Positions 25,691 to 34,486 are shown, numbered from the stretch's first letter. The stretch is DNA of 64,000 nucleotides from Haloprofundus halophilus (GCF_003439925.1 NZ_QQRR01000001.1:930001-994000); one strand, 5' to 3'. Notes: generated by a model from the letters alone, not told the origin. Program-made: numbers and translations.

Positions 25691-25923
25691 ACCTCCAGTT
25701 GTAGCGCTCGGCACTTCGCTCCTTCGTCCTCGGGACGTGGTGAGGTGACGGACGCGACGATGGCGGGGACGGAGACGACGATGGCGAGGACGGAGACGAC
25801 GATGGCGAGGACGGAGACGACGATGGTGGGGACGGAGACGACGATGGCGAGGGCAGAGGCGACGGCGGCGAGGACGGAAGCGACGACTGCGACATCGACT
25901 CGTCGACTCGTCGGCACGCCCAC
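25687..25923 (-). CDS. Possible hydrophobic repeat peptide (IVVSVLA heptads)
   Basis: 78-residue frame from GTG 25923. It consists largely of five to six degenerate heptads IVVSV-L/P-A/T, with C in nearly every third codon position as in real haloarchaeal genes. Its TGA overlaps the ATG of the DUF5788 gene (ATGA), with GGAGGT just before. Against it: the DNA is a 21-bp minisatellite in which the other frames are also open, and the start is a GTG. It could be a real small membrane peptide or a leader; undecided. Confidence 0.35.
   Translation of the reverse strand: MGVPTSRRVDVAVVASVLAAVASALAIVVSVPTIVVSVLAIVVSVLAIVVSVPAIVASVTSPRPEDEGAKCRALQLEV
25757..25882. repeat. 21-bp minisatellite, six units
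   Basis: Six head-to-tail 21-bp units beginning ACGATGGCG; the last two have diverged. It fills much of the roughly 300-bp gap between the DUF5788 gene and the phosphodiesterase gene. On the plus strand one frame reads DGDDDGE repeats (acidic, halophile-like) but lacks any start codon after an in-frame TGA. On the minus strand it reads IVVSVLA. Confidence 0.95.
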
Positions 25924-25988
25924 GGCGTCGATTTCGAGCGTTGCGACTAAGGGAAGACTCTTTACGCTCTTCGACAGTATCCCGGGGT

Positions 25989-27332
25989 ATGGGTTTGTTC
26001 GACCGACTGCGCGGTAACGACAATCCGCGCGTCGCTTTCATCGGTATCGACGGCGTTCCTTTCAGTCTTCTCGACGAGCACCGCGACGAGTTCCCCAACT
26101 TCGCGCGTCTGGCCGACGAGGGGACCGCCGGCGCCATCGACAGCATCGTGCCGCCGGAGTCGAGCGCCTGCTGGCCCGCGCTGACGACGGGCGTCAACCC
26201 CGGTGAGACGGGCGTCTACGGCTTCCAGGACCGCGAGGTCGGCTCCTACGACACGTACGTCCCGATGGGCCGCGACGTGCAGGCGACCCGCCTGTGGGAC
26301 CGCGTCAGCGAGGCGGGGATGAACGCGACGGTGATGAACGTTCCCGTCACCTTCCCCCCGCAGCGAAACGTCCAGCGGATGGTCTCCGGCTTTCTCTCCC
26401 CCAGCGTCGACAAGGCGTCGCACCCGGACGAGCTCCGAGAGACGCTCGAATCGATGGGCTACCGCATCGACGTGAACGCGAAGCTCGGTCACCAGGAGGA
26501 CAAGACCGAGTTCGTCGAGGACGCCCACGACACCATCGAGAAGCGGTTCGAGGCGTTCTCGCACTACATCGAGCAGGACGACTGGGACCTCTTCTTCGGC
26601 GTTTTCATGACGACCGACCGCCTCAACCACTTCCTGTTCAAGGACTACGAACGCGACGGCCCGAACAAACAGGCGTTCATCGACTTCTACAAGAAAGTCG
26701 ACGACTACATCGGCCGGATTCGAGAGATGCTCCCCGACGACGTGACGCTCGTCGTCGCCTCCGACCACGGTTTCACCTCGCTGGACTACGAGGTGCACTT
26801 CAACACGTGGCTCGAACAGGAGGGGTGGCTCAGCTACGAGGACGACGACCACGCCGAACTCGGCGACATCGCCGACGAGACGACGGCGTACTCGCTCATC
26901 CCCGGCCGGTTCTACCTCAACCTCGAAGGCCGCGAACCCCGCGGCAGCGTCCCCGAGGAGGAGTACGAGGAGAAGCGCGCCGAACTCAAAGAGGCGCTCG
27001 AGAACCTCGAAGGCCCCGACGGCCGGAAGGTCTGCGACCGCGTCGTCGAGCGCGAGGAGGCGTTCCGCGGCGACCACGAGGACATCGCGCCGGACCTCGT
27101 CGCCATCCCCGCTCACGGCTTCGACCTCAAGGCCGGGTTCAAAGGCCACGACGACGTGTTCGGCGTCGGCCCGCGAAACGGGATGCACAGCTTCGACAAC
27201 GCCTCGCTGTTCGTCGACGACCCCGAGGCGAACATCGGCGAAGCGGACCTGTTCGACATCGCACCGACCATCCTCGACCTGATGGAGATCGAGTACGAGC
27301 GCGCGGAACTCGACGGCGCGAGTCTGGTTTAA
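25989..27332 (+). CDS. Alkaline-phosphatase-superfamily phosphodiesterase
   Basis: 447-residue enzyme of the type I phosphodiesterase/nucleotide pyrophosphatase group. Metal and nucleophile motifs are present: FIGIDGVPFSLLDE, PPESSACWPALTTGVNPGETGVYGF, FMTTDRLNHFLF, VVASDHGFTS and a late GMHSFDNAS. The substrate is probably a phosphodiester or phosphonate, but is unknown. ATG 25989 gives the conventional MGLFDRLRG start; the extra upstream codons in frame overlap repeat-derived sequence. No signal peptide is visible, so it is cytosolic. Confidence 0.92.
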   Translation: MGLFDRLRGNDNPRVAFIGIDGVPFSLLDEHRDEFPNFARLADEGTAGAIDSIVPPESSACWPALTTGVNPGETGVYGFQDREVGSYDTYVPMGRDVQATRLWDRVSEAGMNATVMNVPVTFPPQRNVQRMVSGFLSPSVDKASHPDELRETLESMGYRIDVNAKLGHQEDKTEFVEDAHDTIEKRFEAFSHYIEQDDWDLFFGVFMTTDRLNHFLFKDYERDGPNKQAFIDFYKKVDDYIGRIREMLPDDVTLVVASDHGFTSLDYEVHFNTWLEQEGWLSYEDDDHAELGDIADETTAYSLIPGRFYLNLEGREPRGSVPEEEYEEKRAELKEALENLEGPDGRKVCDRVVEREEAFRGDHEDIAPDLVAIPAHGFDLKAGFKGHDDVFGVGPRNGMHSFDNASLFVDDPEANIGEADLFDIAPTILDLMEIEYERAELDGASLV

Positions 27333-27353
27333 CGGGCGATTCTTTCCGCTCCG

Positions 27354-27614
27354 TTGTTCGGCGCGCCGCCGAACGGGGCGGTGCTGACGGTTCTCGTTTT
27401 GGTGCCGTTGCTAGCGTCGGCGATATCGGTTGCTGGCACGTGGTGGGTGTATCGAGACGCACAAACCCGCGCGGAAACGGACCCCGTTCCGTGGAGTCTC
27501 GCCGCGTTTTCGTCCGGCGGGATTGCTGTCGTACTCTACGTGCAGATGCGCGGCGAAAAATCGTCGGCCGAACTGTCCGACTCGGGAGACGGAAGCGGCC
27601 GAAACAGTTCGTAA
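27354..27614 (+). CDS. Small two-helix membrane protein
   Basis: 86 residues with two transmembrane helices (VLTVLVLVPLLASAISVAGTW and WSLAAFSSGGIAVVLYVQM) linked by VYRDAQTRAETDPVP. The pattern Y-x-DAQ then ...LY-x-x-RG recurs in small haloarchaeal membrane proteins. Start is TTG 27354, or possibly GTG 27381. It is convergent with cetZ (7-nt gap). Function unknown. Confidence 0.65.
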   Translation: MFGAPPNGAVLTVLVLVPLLASAISVAGTWWVYRDAQTRAETDPVPWSLAAFSSGGIAVVLYVQMRGEKSSAELSDSGDGSGRNSS

Positions 27615-27620
27615 CGCCGC

Positions 27621-28700
27621 TTACAACAACGAGTCGATCTGGTCGTTGTCCCACATCCCGACCGGGTCGGGCTTCCCGTCTTCGGACTCCTGTTGGGCCT
27701 GTTTCGCGCGCTCCATGAACTGCTGGAGGCGCTCGGAGCGTTCGACGCCGCCGAGCAGGACGAGCGCCGCGAGTCGGCCGCTCTCCAGCGGGAAGTCGCC
27801 GCCGCGGACCTGCAGACTACCGGTCTCCTCTTCGACCCAACTCCGGGCGCGCTCGACGCCCTTCCGCGAGATGGTCTCGGCCTTACCCGCGACGACGACG
27901 AGCGCCGAGTCAGCCTCCGTCGCCTCGGGGAGACTCGTCCCCGTGAGAAGCGCCCGACGGACGGTGCTCATGATGGTGTTGATGTTCTCCTCGGCCTCCT
28001 CGCTCGCCTCGGAACTGGCGTAGCCGAGCGCCGCGACGCCACCCGAGCGGAGCGTGTTGATGATTTCGGAGGAGTCGACGACCGATTCGCCGACGCCCTC
28101 GGTCGCCTCGCCGGAGGCGAGGAGCAACCCGATGCGCTGGGCGATGGCCTGGTTGATGGCGTCGAACCCCTCCTCCATGCTCTCGCCGGAGGAGCGCCAC
28201 GCGTCGTTGTCGACGAGCAGCACCGAGTCGGCCTCGCGGGCGACGGTCTTCAGCGACCGGCCCGCGTTCACCTGGTACATCGACCCCTCGTCGCGGCCCG
28301 GCAGGATGCCGAGACCGTAGACGGGGACGTCGTAGACGCGCTTCAGTTCCTTCACGAGGACGGGCATGCCGCCGCTGCCGGTGCCGCCGCCGAGACCGGC
28401 GACGACGAAGATGGCTTCCGCCTCCGCGGTGATGCGGCCGTCGAGTTCGCCCATCACTTCGCGGGCGTCCGACTGCATCACTTCCGCGCCGAGTTCGTTG
28501 TCGCCGCCGACGCCGTGGCCCTTCACTCTGTCTTGCCCGACGAGCACCGTGTCGAGCGGGAGGGGTTGGAGGTCCGCTTTCGCGCTATTGACTGCGAGTG
28601 CGCCTCGGACTGCGCCGAAGCCCATCCGTGAATCGAACTCGGCCAGCGCCGTGGCGAGCTTGCCGCCGGCTTGGCCTACACCTATCAGGACGGTTTTCAT
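27621..28700 (-). CDS. cetZ: Tubulin-like cytoskeletal protein CetZ
   Basis: 359-residue tubulin/FtsZ-superfamily GTPase of the archaeal CetZ group, which controls cell shape and motility-related rod formation. Motifs: VLIGVGQAGGKLA near the N-terminus, the tubulin signature GGGTGSGGMP, NINTIMS in the T7-loop position, and a short C-terminal tail ending MWDNDQIDSLL. It is shorter than CetZ1, so it is probably a paralogue. GGAG sits immediately before ATG 28700. It is divergent from the pilus-like locus across 77 bp. Confidence 0.94.
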   Translation of the reverse strand: MKTVLIGVGQAGGKLATALAEFDSRMGFGAVRGALAVNSAKADLQPLPLDTVLVGQDRVKGHGVGGDNELGAEVMQSDAREVMGELDGRITAEAEAIFVVAGLGGGTGSGGMPVLVKELKRVYDVPVYGLGILPGRDEGSMYQVNAGRSLKTVAREADSVLLVDNDAWRSSGESMEEGFDAINQAIAQRIGLLLASGEATEGVGESVVDSSEIINTLRSGGVAALGYASSEASEEAEENINTIMSTVRRALLTGTSLPEATEADSALVVVAGKAETISRKGVERARSWVEEETGSLQVRGGDFPLESGRLAALVLLGGVERSERLQQFMERAKQAQQESEDGKPDPVGMWDNDQIDSLL

Positions 28701-28777
28701 ATCTCCTTCTATCAGGGTCTAACCTTCAAACTTCCCCCAGAGACTTATGAGAGAAAACGGGTCCAGAATCACACACG

Positions 28778-29278
28778 ATGAGCGACGAAACCGTGCGCAG
28801 AAGCGGCGTTTCGGACCGCGACGACGACGAACTCCGCCTCGGCCGCCTCGAGAAGCGACTCGAGGCGGTCGAGCGGGCGGCGACGGGAACCGACGCCTCG
28901 GTCGCGGACCTCTCTTCGGCCGCCGAGTTGGACGCGCGACTCACCACCGTCGAAGAGCAGTTGTCCGAGTTCGACGACCGCCTCGCCGAACTCGACGCGG
29001 CGGTTCAGGCGCTCAGAGGCTACGTCGGCGGCGTCAGAGCGGTCAACCGCGCGGTCGAGCGTCGCGCGGACGCGGCCATCGCGGCCGTCGAATCGCTGGA
29101 GCGCGACCGACCGAACGGAGACGCCGTCGACGAGATTCTCGATGGAATCGAGGACGAGAACGAGAGCGCGTCGCCCGAACCGACCGGCGCTCCGGACTGC
29201 GACGCCGACGGTGCTGGTGACGAGACCGAGACCGGAGGCGCGAGCGGACTCGCCGCCCGCCTCCGAGAGACGTGGTGA
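28778..29278 (+). CDS. Coiled-coil protein, first gene of the pilus-like locus (DUF7310-type)
   Basis: 166-residue acidic cytosolic protein. Residues about 18-95 form a predicted coiled coil (LGRLEKRLEAVERA ... LDARLTTVEEQLSEFDDRLAELDAAVQAL) and the C-terminal half is a flexible acidic tail. No TM segment. Its TGA overlaps the GTG start of the next gene. A TATA-like CTTATGAG lies about 31 nt upstream. I recall DUF7310 as the family. A scaffolding role in the machine is inference. Confidence 0.85.
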   Translation: MSDETVRRSGVSDRDDDELRLGRLEKRLEAVERAATGTDASVADLSSAAELDARLTTVEEQLSEFDDRLAELDAAVQALRGYVGGVRAVNRAVERRADAAIAAVESLERDRPNGDAVDEILDGIEDENESASPEPTGAPDCDADGAGDETETGGASGLAARLRETW

Positions 29279-29754
29279 CGCGGTTCGTCGTGAGCGTCGC
29301 GCTCGCGGTCGCCCTCGTCGCCGCGTCGCTCCCCGCCGTCGAGAACGCCCGCGCGGACCGAACGACGAGCCACCTGGACGCCGAACTCACGCGCGTCGGC
29401 GACGCCGCTCGGGGTCTCATCGAGACGGAGGACGCCGTCGGCGACGCATCGCTGGCCGCCCGCCGCGTCGTCACTGTCTCGGTTCCCGAGCGGTCGCTGA
29501 CTGCCGCATCCGTCGATTACGTCGAACTGGACGGCGGAGACGGCCCGACCGGCGCTTCGTTCGGTTATCGGCTCGCGGGCCGCGAGGAGACGACCTACCA
29601 CCTCGCGGGCGTCCCCCTCTCGACGCCGTCCGGACCGGTGCGACTCTCGGACACGGGCACGCACCGACTCGCCCTCTCGCTCGTCGAGCGCGGTCGAGAA
29701 CCGGTCGTGACGCTACGGCGTCTCGAAGCCGACGACGCCGGAGAACCGAACTGA
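29275..29754 (+). CDS. N-terminally anchored exported protein (DUF7311-type)
   Basis: 159 residues starting at GTG 29275, which overlaps the previous stop (GTGA). An N-terminal hydrophobic segment (RFVVSVALAVALVAASLPAVE) is followed by an extracellular-looking domain with YHLAGVPLSTPSGPVRLSDTGTHRL. The hydrophobic head and pseudopilin-like length fit a minor component of a type IV pilus-like apparatus. No recognised catalytic motif. Confidence 0.85.
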   Translation: MTRFVVSVALAVALVAASLPAVENARADRTTSHLDAELTRVGDAARGLIETEDAVGDASLAARRVVTVSVPERSLTAASVDYVELDGGDGPTGASFGYRLAGREETTYHLAGVPLSTPSGPVRLSDTGTHRLALSLVERGREPVVTLRRLEADDAGEPN

Positions 29755-29787
29755 AGTTCAAGTACGGTGAGGCGGCCACCCCGTCGC
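29755..29787 (+). promoter_or_regulatory. Promoter/leader module A before the ATPase gene
   Basis: 33 nt between the DUF7311-type stop and ATG 29788. It contains a TATA-like TTCAAGTA and the block GAGGCGGCCA followed by CCCG. The equally long spacer before the DUF7283-type gene (33571-33603) matches it at 24 of 33 aligned positions without gaps. Confidence 0.65.
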
Positions 29788-31758
29788 ATGCGACTGCTCT
29801 CGCGGTTCGGCGTCACGGACGAACCGACGGACGAAGCGGAGGAGACGGACTGTCGCTGCGACCCGTCGTTCGTCGAACCGAGCGGTACGGGCGTGGGTCG
29901 GCGGGTCGAACTCGTCGTCGACGCCGACGACTGTCCCGGCGGCGGCGACCTGGTCGCCGACCCCGCCTGTCGAGCGACCGTCGTCGACGCACTCGCAGCG
30001 CGCGAGGCCGACGTCGTTCGCACCCGCTCCCGCGGCTACGAGCGGAGATACGACGGCGACGCGGCGGCGCTGCTGCTCGCCGCCGGGCGGTTCGTCGAGC
30101 GGGCGACCGTCCACGACCCGGCGCTCGCCGACCGGGCGCGGCGCGACCCGCTCGGTGCGGCGCGGCGGGCGACCGGGCGCGCCGGTCCGGTGAGGCGAAT
30201 CGCCGCCGAAACCGGTCTCTCGGAGGGGGCGGCCCGCGCATCGGGGTACGAAGACGCGCTCCGGCCGTTCGTCGGGCCGACGCTCATGCGCTCGCGCGTC
30301 GCCCTCCGACCGCCGCCGAACGCGACGCTCGTCGACCGCTGGTCGCTCGACGACGACACGACCGTCCGGCGGTACGACCGTGAAGGGGGTCGAGATTGGT
30401 ACCACCTCGACCCCGCGTTCACCGAACTCGACCGGTCGGCCGCCGCGATACTTGCCGAGGCGCGGAGTATGCTGGCGGACGGTGTCGGCGGTGCGAGCGA
30501 CCGGGCACCCGGCCGGGCGGTTCGTGCCGTCGTCGCCGAGCACCGAGACGGCGGAGGCGGCAGCGACGCCGGTGACAACAACGAGAGCGGCGACGGAACC
30601 GACGACCTCCCGGTGGAGCGGCTCTCGTCGCTCTTGGCGAAGCACACCCGCGGACACGGCGTCCTCGACGACCTGTTCTCCGACTCTCGGGTCTCGGACG
30701 TGTTCGTGACCGCGCCCGTCGAGTCGAACCCGGTCCGGGTCGTCGTCGACGGCGACCGCCTCGACACGAACGTTCGGCTGACCCGGTCGGGCGCGGCGGC
30801 GCTGGCCTCGCGGTTTCGGCGGACGAGCGGCCGACCGTTCTCGAAGGCGCACCCGACGCTGGACGCGGTAGTCGACGCCGACGGCGGCCGAATCCGCGTC
30901 GCCGGCGTCTCGAATCCGGCGAGCGACGGTCTCGCGTTCGCGTTCCGCCGGCACGACGACGCGCCGCTGACGCTCCCGGCGCTCGTCGCTAACGATACTC
31001 TCTCGGCCGACGCCGCCGCGCTGCTCTCGCTCTCGGTCGAACGCGGAGCCGCCGGTCTCGTCGCCGGCACCCGCGGGGCGGGGAAGACGACGCTGCTCGG
31101 AGCCCTGCTGTGGGAACTGCCGACGGCGACGCGAACGGTCGTCGTCGAGGACACGCCGGAGCTCCCGGTCGACGCGCTCCAGCGCCACGGCCGCGACATC
31201 CAGTCGCTCTACGTCGACGCGGGTGACGAAGCGACGCTCACGCCGACTGGCGGCGTCCGGACCGCACTCCGGCTCGGCGAGGGGGCGCTCGTCGTCGGCG
31301 AGGTGCGCGGCGAGGAGGCCGCCGCCCTGTACGAAGCGATGCGCGTCGGGGCGAGCGGGAGCGCCGTCCTCGGGACGATTCACGGCGACGGCGGCGCGGC
31401 GGTCAGAGAGCGGGTCGTCTCGGACCTCGGGGTCCCCGAATCCTCCTTTGCGGCGACTGACCTCGTCGTGACGCTCTCGCCGAGCGGCGGGCGGCACGTC
31501 GCTCGAATCGAGGAACTCCGCGTCACCGACGCGGGCGTCCGGTTCGTGACGCTGTTCGAGTACGCCGACGGCGCAGTTCGCTCGACGGGCGTCGTCGAGC
31601 GAGGCAACAGCGCGCTCGTGGACGCGCTCGCCGGACCGGACGAGCGGTACGCCGACGTTCGAGAGGCGCTCGGGACGCGTCGGCAGTCGCTCCGAACGCT
31701 CGCCGACGGTGACCGAACCCGGCCGACGGACGTCGTTGCGGCGTACGGGCATCGATGA
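29788..31758 (+). CDS. Type II/IV secretion system ATPase (TadA/VirB11-like)
   Basis: 656-residue motor ATPase of the pilus-like locus. The N-terminal 250 residues are divergent and begin with a Cys pair (CRCDPSF). The N-terminal nucleotide-binding subdomain (LSSLLAKHTRGHGVLDDLFSDSRVSDVFV) is followed by the Walker A GTRGAGKTT (427-435), Asp box VVEDTPEL and Walker B VVGEVRGEEAAALYEAM. The His box is GTIHGDGG. It would energise assembly or secretion from the cytosol. ATG 29788 is chosen; its stop overlaps the next ATG. Confidence 0.94.
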   Translation: MRLLSRFGVTDEPTDEAEETDCRCDPSFVEPSGTGVGRRVELVVDADDCPGGGDLVADPACRATVVDALAAREADVVRTRSRGYERRYDGDAAALLLAAGRFVERATVHDPALADRARRDPLGAARRATGRAGPVRRIAAETGLSEGAARASGYEDALRPFVGPTLMRSRVALRPPPNATLVDRWSLDDDTTVRRYDREGGRDWYHLDPAFTELDRSAAAILAEARSMLADGVGGASDRAPGRAVRAVVAEHRDGGGGSDAGDNNESGDGTDDLPVERLSSLLAKHTRGHGVLDDLFSDSRVSDVFVTAPVESNPVRVVVDGDRLDTNVRLTRSGAAALASRFRRTSGRPFSKAHPTLDAVVDADGGRIRVAGVSNPASDGLAFAFRRHDDAPLTLPALVANDTLSADAAALLSLSVERGAAGLVAGTRGAGKTTLLGALLWELPTATRTVVVEDTPELPVDALQRHGRDIQSLYVDAGDEATLTPTGGVRTALRLGEGALVVGEVRGEEAAALYEAMRVGASGSAVLGTIHGDGGAAVRERVVSDLGVPESSFAATDLVVTLSPSGGRHVARIEELRVTDAGVRFVTLFEYADGAVRSTGVVERGNSALVDALAGPDERYADVREALGTRRQSLRTLADGDRTRPTDVVAAYGHR

Positions 31759-33569
31759 GCGTCGAGAACCGCGTTTCGACGGCGGCCGACGTCGTCCAGA
31801 CGCTCGCCCGAGTGGCACCCGTCGACGTCGACGCCAGTCGGTCGCTCGACGACGCGCTGCGCTATCTCGACGCGCCGGTGTCGGGCGAGACGGTCGTCCG
31901 CGGCGGCTACGGAGCCGCCGTCGTCGTCGCGTTCTGTTCGTTCCCCGTCGTCGCACTCCTGGCGTCCCCGCTCGTCGCCGTCGCCGCCGCGTTCGGTGGC
32001 GGTCTCGCCGCCGCCCACGTCGTCCACCGTGCACCGGTGCTCCTCGCGCGTACGCGGCGGGCGGGAGCGCTCGGCGACGCCGCCGGCGTCGTCAATCGGG
32101 CCGCACTCCGGCTTCGGCTGGACCCGACCGCCGAGCGGGCGGCGGTGTTCGCGGCGCGGACCGGTCGAGGCCCGCTCGCGGCGAGCCTCGCGGCGCACGT
32201 CCGCCGCGCCCGCGGGACGCCGCAGTCGGGACTGGCGGCGTTCGGCGACGAGTGGGCCAACCGCCTCCCGGCGCTCGGACGGGCCACGACGTTGGTTCTC
32301 GCGAGCGCGGCGGCGACGCCGGGCGAACGCGAGCGCGGACTCGAACGTGCGCTCAACACCGTCCTCGACGGAACGCGCGACCGGCTCGCACGCTTCGCCG
32401 ACGACGTGCGCGCGCCGCTGTCCGGCCTGTATGCCTTCGGCGTCCTGCTCCCGTTGGCGCTCGTCGGCGTGCTCCCCGCGGCGTCGAGTGCCGGCGTTCC
32501 CGTCGGCACGTTGACGCTGGTCGTCGTTTACGACGTTTTTCTCCCGTTGGCACTTCTCTCTGCGGTTGCGTGGCTCGTCAGCCGTCGACCCGTCGCCTTC
32601 TCGCCGCCCCGAGTCGGCTTCGACCACCCCGATGTCGCGGTCGCCCGCCGGGGGTACCTCGTCGTCGCGGCGGTCGCACTCGCGGGAGTCGGCGTGAGCG
32701 TGGCAGTCGTCGGGCCGTGGAGCGCGCCGCTGGTCGCCGTCGGCGGCCTCGTCGGCGGATCGCTCGTCGTCCGCTACCGACCGGCCAGACGGGTTCACAC
32801 GCGCGTTCGACGCGTCGAATCGGGACTCGACGACGCGCTGTATCTCGTCGGTCGCCACGTCGTCGAAGGCGTCGCCGTCGAGCGTGCGCTGGAGCGAGTC
32901 GCCGACGAACTCGACGGCGCGACCGGCGAGATGCTGGCCGACGCGGTGACGACCCAGCGGGCGCTCCGCGTCGACGTCCGCGACGCCTTCCTCGGCGACG
33001 ACGGCGCGCTGGCCTCGGTACCGAGTCCGCGCGCGAGAAGCGCGGCCGAACTACTGGCGCTGGCGGCGACGGAAGGCGAACCGGCGGGGGCGGCGCTCGT
33101 CGCGACGGCGGAGCAGCTGAGTCGTCTCCGGCGTCTCGAACGCGAGGCCCGCCGCCAGTTGTCCGAGCTCACCGAGACGCTACAGAACACCGGCGCGCTG
33201 TTCGGCCCGCTCGTCGGCGGGGCGACGGTGGCGTTGGTCGAACGGTTGGGCGGTGTGTCGTCGTCGCCGTCGTCGGAGGCGTCGCGGGCGGCGTCCCCGC
33301 TCGGGACGGGAGCGATGGACGCCGCGAACACCGCCGCCGAATCGGCGTCCGTAGCAGGTTCGTCGCTGGGAGGACACCCGGAAACCGCGGCGTTCGGCCT
33401 CGCCGTCGGCGTGTACGTGCTTCTCTCGGCGGTGCTTCTGACCGCCCTGGCGACTGCTATCGAGCACGGACTGGACCGCGTGCTGCTCGGCTACCGAATC
33501 GGACTCGCGCTGCTCGCGGCGACGACGACGTACCTCGCGGCGTTCGTCGCCGCGAACCTCCTCGTGTGA
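31755..33569 (+). CDS. TadC/GspF-like platform membrane protein
   Basis: 604-residue polytopic protein of the type II secretion F family. Two cytosolic GspF-like domains (about 100-210 and 350-470, the second with DDALYLVGRHVVEGVAVERALE and LRRLEREARRQLSELTETLQNTGALFGPLVGG) are separated by paired TM helices, with further helices at both ends (about seven to nine in total). It is the inner-membrane partner of the ATPase. ATG overlaps the ATPase stop (ATGA). Confidence 0.92.
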   Translation: MSVENRVSTAADVVQTLARVAPVDVDASRSLDDALRYLDAPVSGETVVRGGYGAAVVVAFCSFPVVALLASPLVAVAAAFGGGLAAAHVVHRAPVLLARTRRAGALGDAAGVVNRAALRLRLDPTAERAAVFAARTGRGPLAASLAAHVRRARGTPQSGLAAFGDEWANRLPALGRATTLVLASAAATPGERERGLERALNTVLDGTRDRLARFADDVRAPLSGLYAFGVLLPLALVGVLPAASSAGVPVGTLTLVVVYDVFLPLALLSAVAWLVSRRPVAFSPPRVGFDHPDVAVARRGYLVVAAVALAGVGVSVAVVGPWSAPLVAVGGLVGGSLVVRYRPARRVHTRVRRVESGLDDALYLVGRHVVEGVAVERALERVADELDGATGEMLADAVTTQRALRVDVRDAFLGDDGALASVPSPRARSAAELLALAATEGEPAGAALVATAEQLSRLRRLEREARRQLSELTETLQNTGALFGPLVGGATVALVERLGGVSSSPSSEASRAASPLGTGAMDAANTAAESASVAGSSLGGHPETAAFGLAVGVYVLLSAVLLTALATAIEHGLDRVLLGYRIGLALLAATTTYLAAFVAANLLV

Positions 33570-33570
33570 G

Positions 33571-33603
33571 AGTTTAAACCGGGGGAGGCGGCCAACCCGC
33601 CCC
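33571..33603 (+). promoter_or_regulatory. Promoter/leader module B before the DUF7283-type gene
   Basis: 33-nt spacer with TATA box TTTAAAC about 29 nt before ATG 33604 and the block GAGGCGGCCA followed by CCCG. It aligns without gaps to module A at 29755-29787 (24 of 33 identical), so the second half of the locus probably has its own start of transcription. Confidence 0.7.
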
Positions 33604-34074
33604 ATGTTCGACGCACCTGTCGATACGTGGTACACGTGGCTCGGGCTCGCTCTCGCGTGCGTTGCGATGGTGGGGACCGCGCTGTCGTTCCCGACCGCGG
33701 CGGCGCCCGACGCGGCGGGCGTCGCCGACACCGTCGACGCCGTCGCCGCCAGCGAGTACGCGACGACGGCCGAACACCCGCTGGACGCGGCGGCGATTCG
33801 AGTCGGCCCGCACCGCGTGAGCCTCAGAAACGACGGCGGAACGACGCACGCGGCGTTCGCGTTCGGCCCCGTGACGCCCGTTCGGCCGGGTTCACGGCTC
33901 GAAACCGTGCTCTACGGCGGCGCGCCCGAGGAGGTTTTCGACAGTCGGCGGGCGTTCGTACAGGCGCTCGTGGAGGCACGGACCGCGGAGCCGACGTGGC
34001 GAACCGTCGACCGGACGCTCGTCGTGCGCGGAGTCGAGTGGGGGGAGAGAGATGTTACGCTCGTCGGCGCGTGA
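33604..34074 (+). CDS. Anchored exported protein of the pilus-like locus (DUF7283-type)
   Basis: 156 residues: a short N-terminus MFDAPVDTWYTW, one transmembrane helix (LGLALACVAMVGTALSF), then an exported domain with IRVGPHRVSLRNDGGTTHAAFAFGPVTPV and RRAFVQAL. It resembles a pseudopilin by topology but has no obvious prepilin peptidase cleavage motif. The last 23 bp overlap the next gene in another frame. Confidence 0.85.
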   Translation: MFDAPVDTWYTWLGLALACVAMVGTALSFPTAAAPDAAGVADTVDAVAASEYATTAEHPLDAAAIRVGPHRVSLRNDGGTTHAAFAFGPVTPVRPGSRLETVLYGGAPEEVFDSRRAFVQALVEARTAEPTWRTVDRTLVVRGVEWGERDVTLVGA

Positions 34075-34486
34075 CGGAAACGGGGCGGGTCGTGCGCAGA
34101 CGGACCCGACGACGGCGCTCGTCGCCGTCTTCGCTGTCGTCGTCTCGCTCTCGCTGTACGCCGTCGTCTTCGACGGGGCGAGACCGTCGGAGGCGCGTGC
34201 GCTCGCCGACCCGACGCTCGAACGCGTCACGAGCGAACTGACCGAAGACGCCGTCGTCGACCCGGCAGCGCTCGACGGGACCCGCGGCGCCGCGCCGGAC
34301 GGCTACTCGCTGAACGTCTCGCTCGCCGTCGGCGAACGCCGGTGGACCGTCGGACCGCCGGTCCCGACGGAGTGGGCGCGGGCGGCCCGCCGGCCCGGTT
34401 TCGACGAAGCGGCCCGTCGACCGAGCGTTCGTCTCCGGCCGGGAGTCGTCCGGCCGGGTCGCCTCCGGGTGGCGGTGTGGCGATGA
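34052..34486 (+). CDS. Pilin-like anchored protein (DUF7285-type)
   Basis: 144 residues. After GRAQTDPTTA comes a single hydrophobic helix (LVAVFAVVVSLSLYAVVF), an arrangement like class III signal peptides where cleavage precedes the hydrophobic stretch. The remainder is an exported domain (RVTSELTEDAVVDPAALDG). It overlaps the previous gene by 23 bp, and its TGA overlaps the next ATG (ATGA). Confidence 0.83.
   Translation: MLRSSARDGNGAGRAQTDPTTALVAVFAVVVSLSLYAVVFDGARPSEARALADPTLERVTSELTEDAVVDPAALDGTRGAAPDGYSLNVSLAVGERRWTVGPPVPTEWARAARRPGFDEAARRPSVRLRPGVVRPGRLRVAVWR

Noticed and set aside
25757-25882. Possible CRISPR array
   Set aside because: Units are contiguous with no unique spacers and no cas genes nearby; it is a simple tandem repeat.
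25744-25950. Plus-strand acidic DGDDDGE frame over the 21-bp minisatellite
   Set aside because: It follows an in-frame TGA at 25741 and contains no ATG, GTG or TTG start, so it cannot be translated alone.
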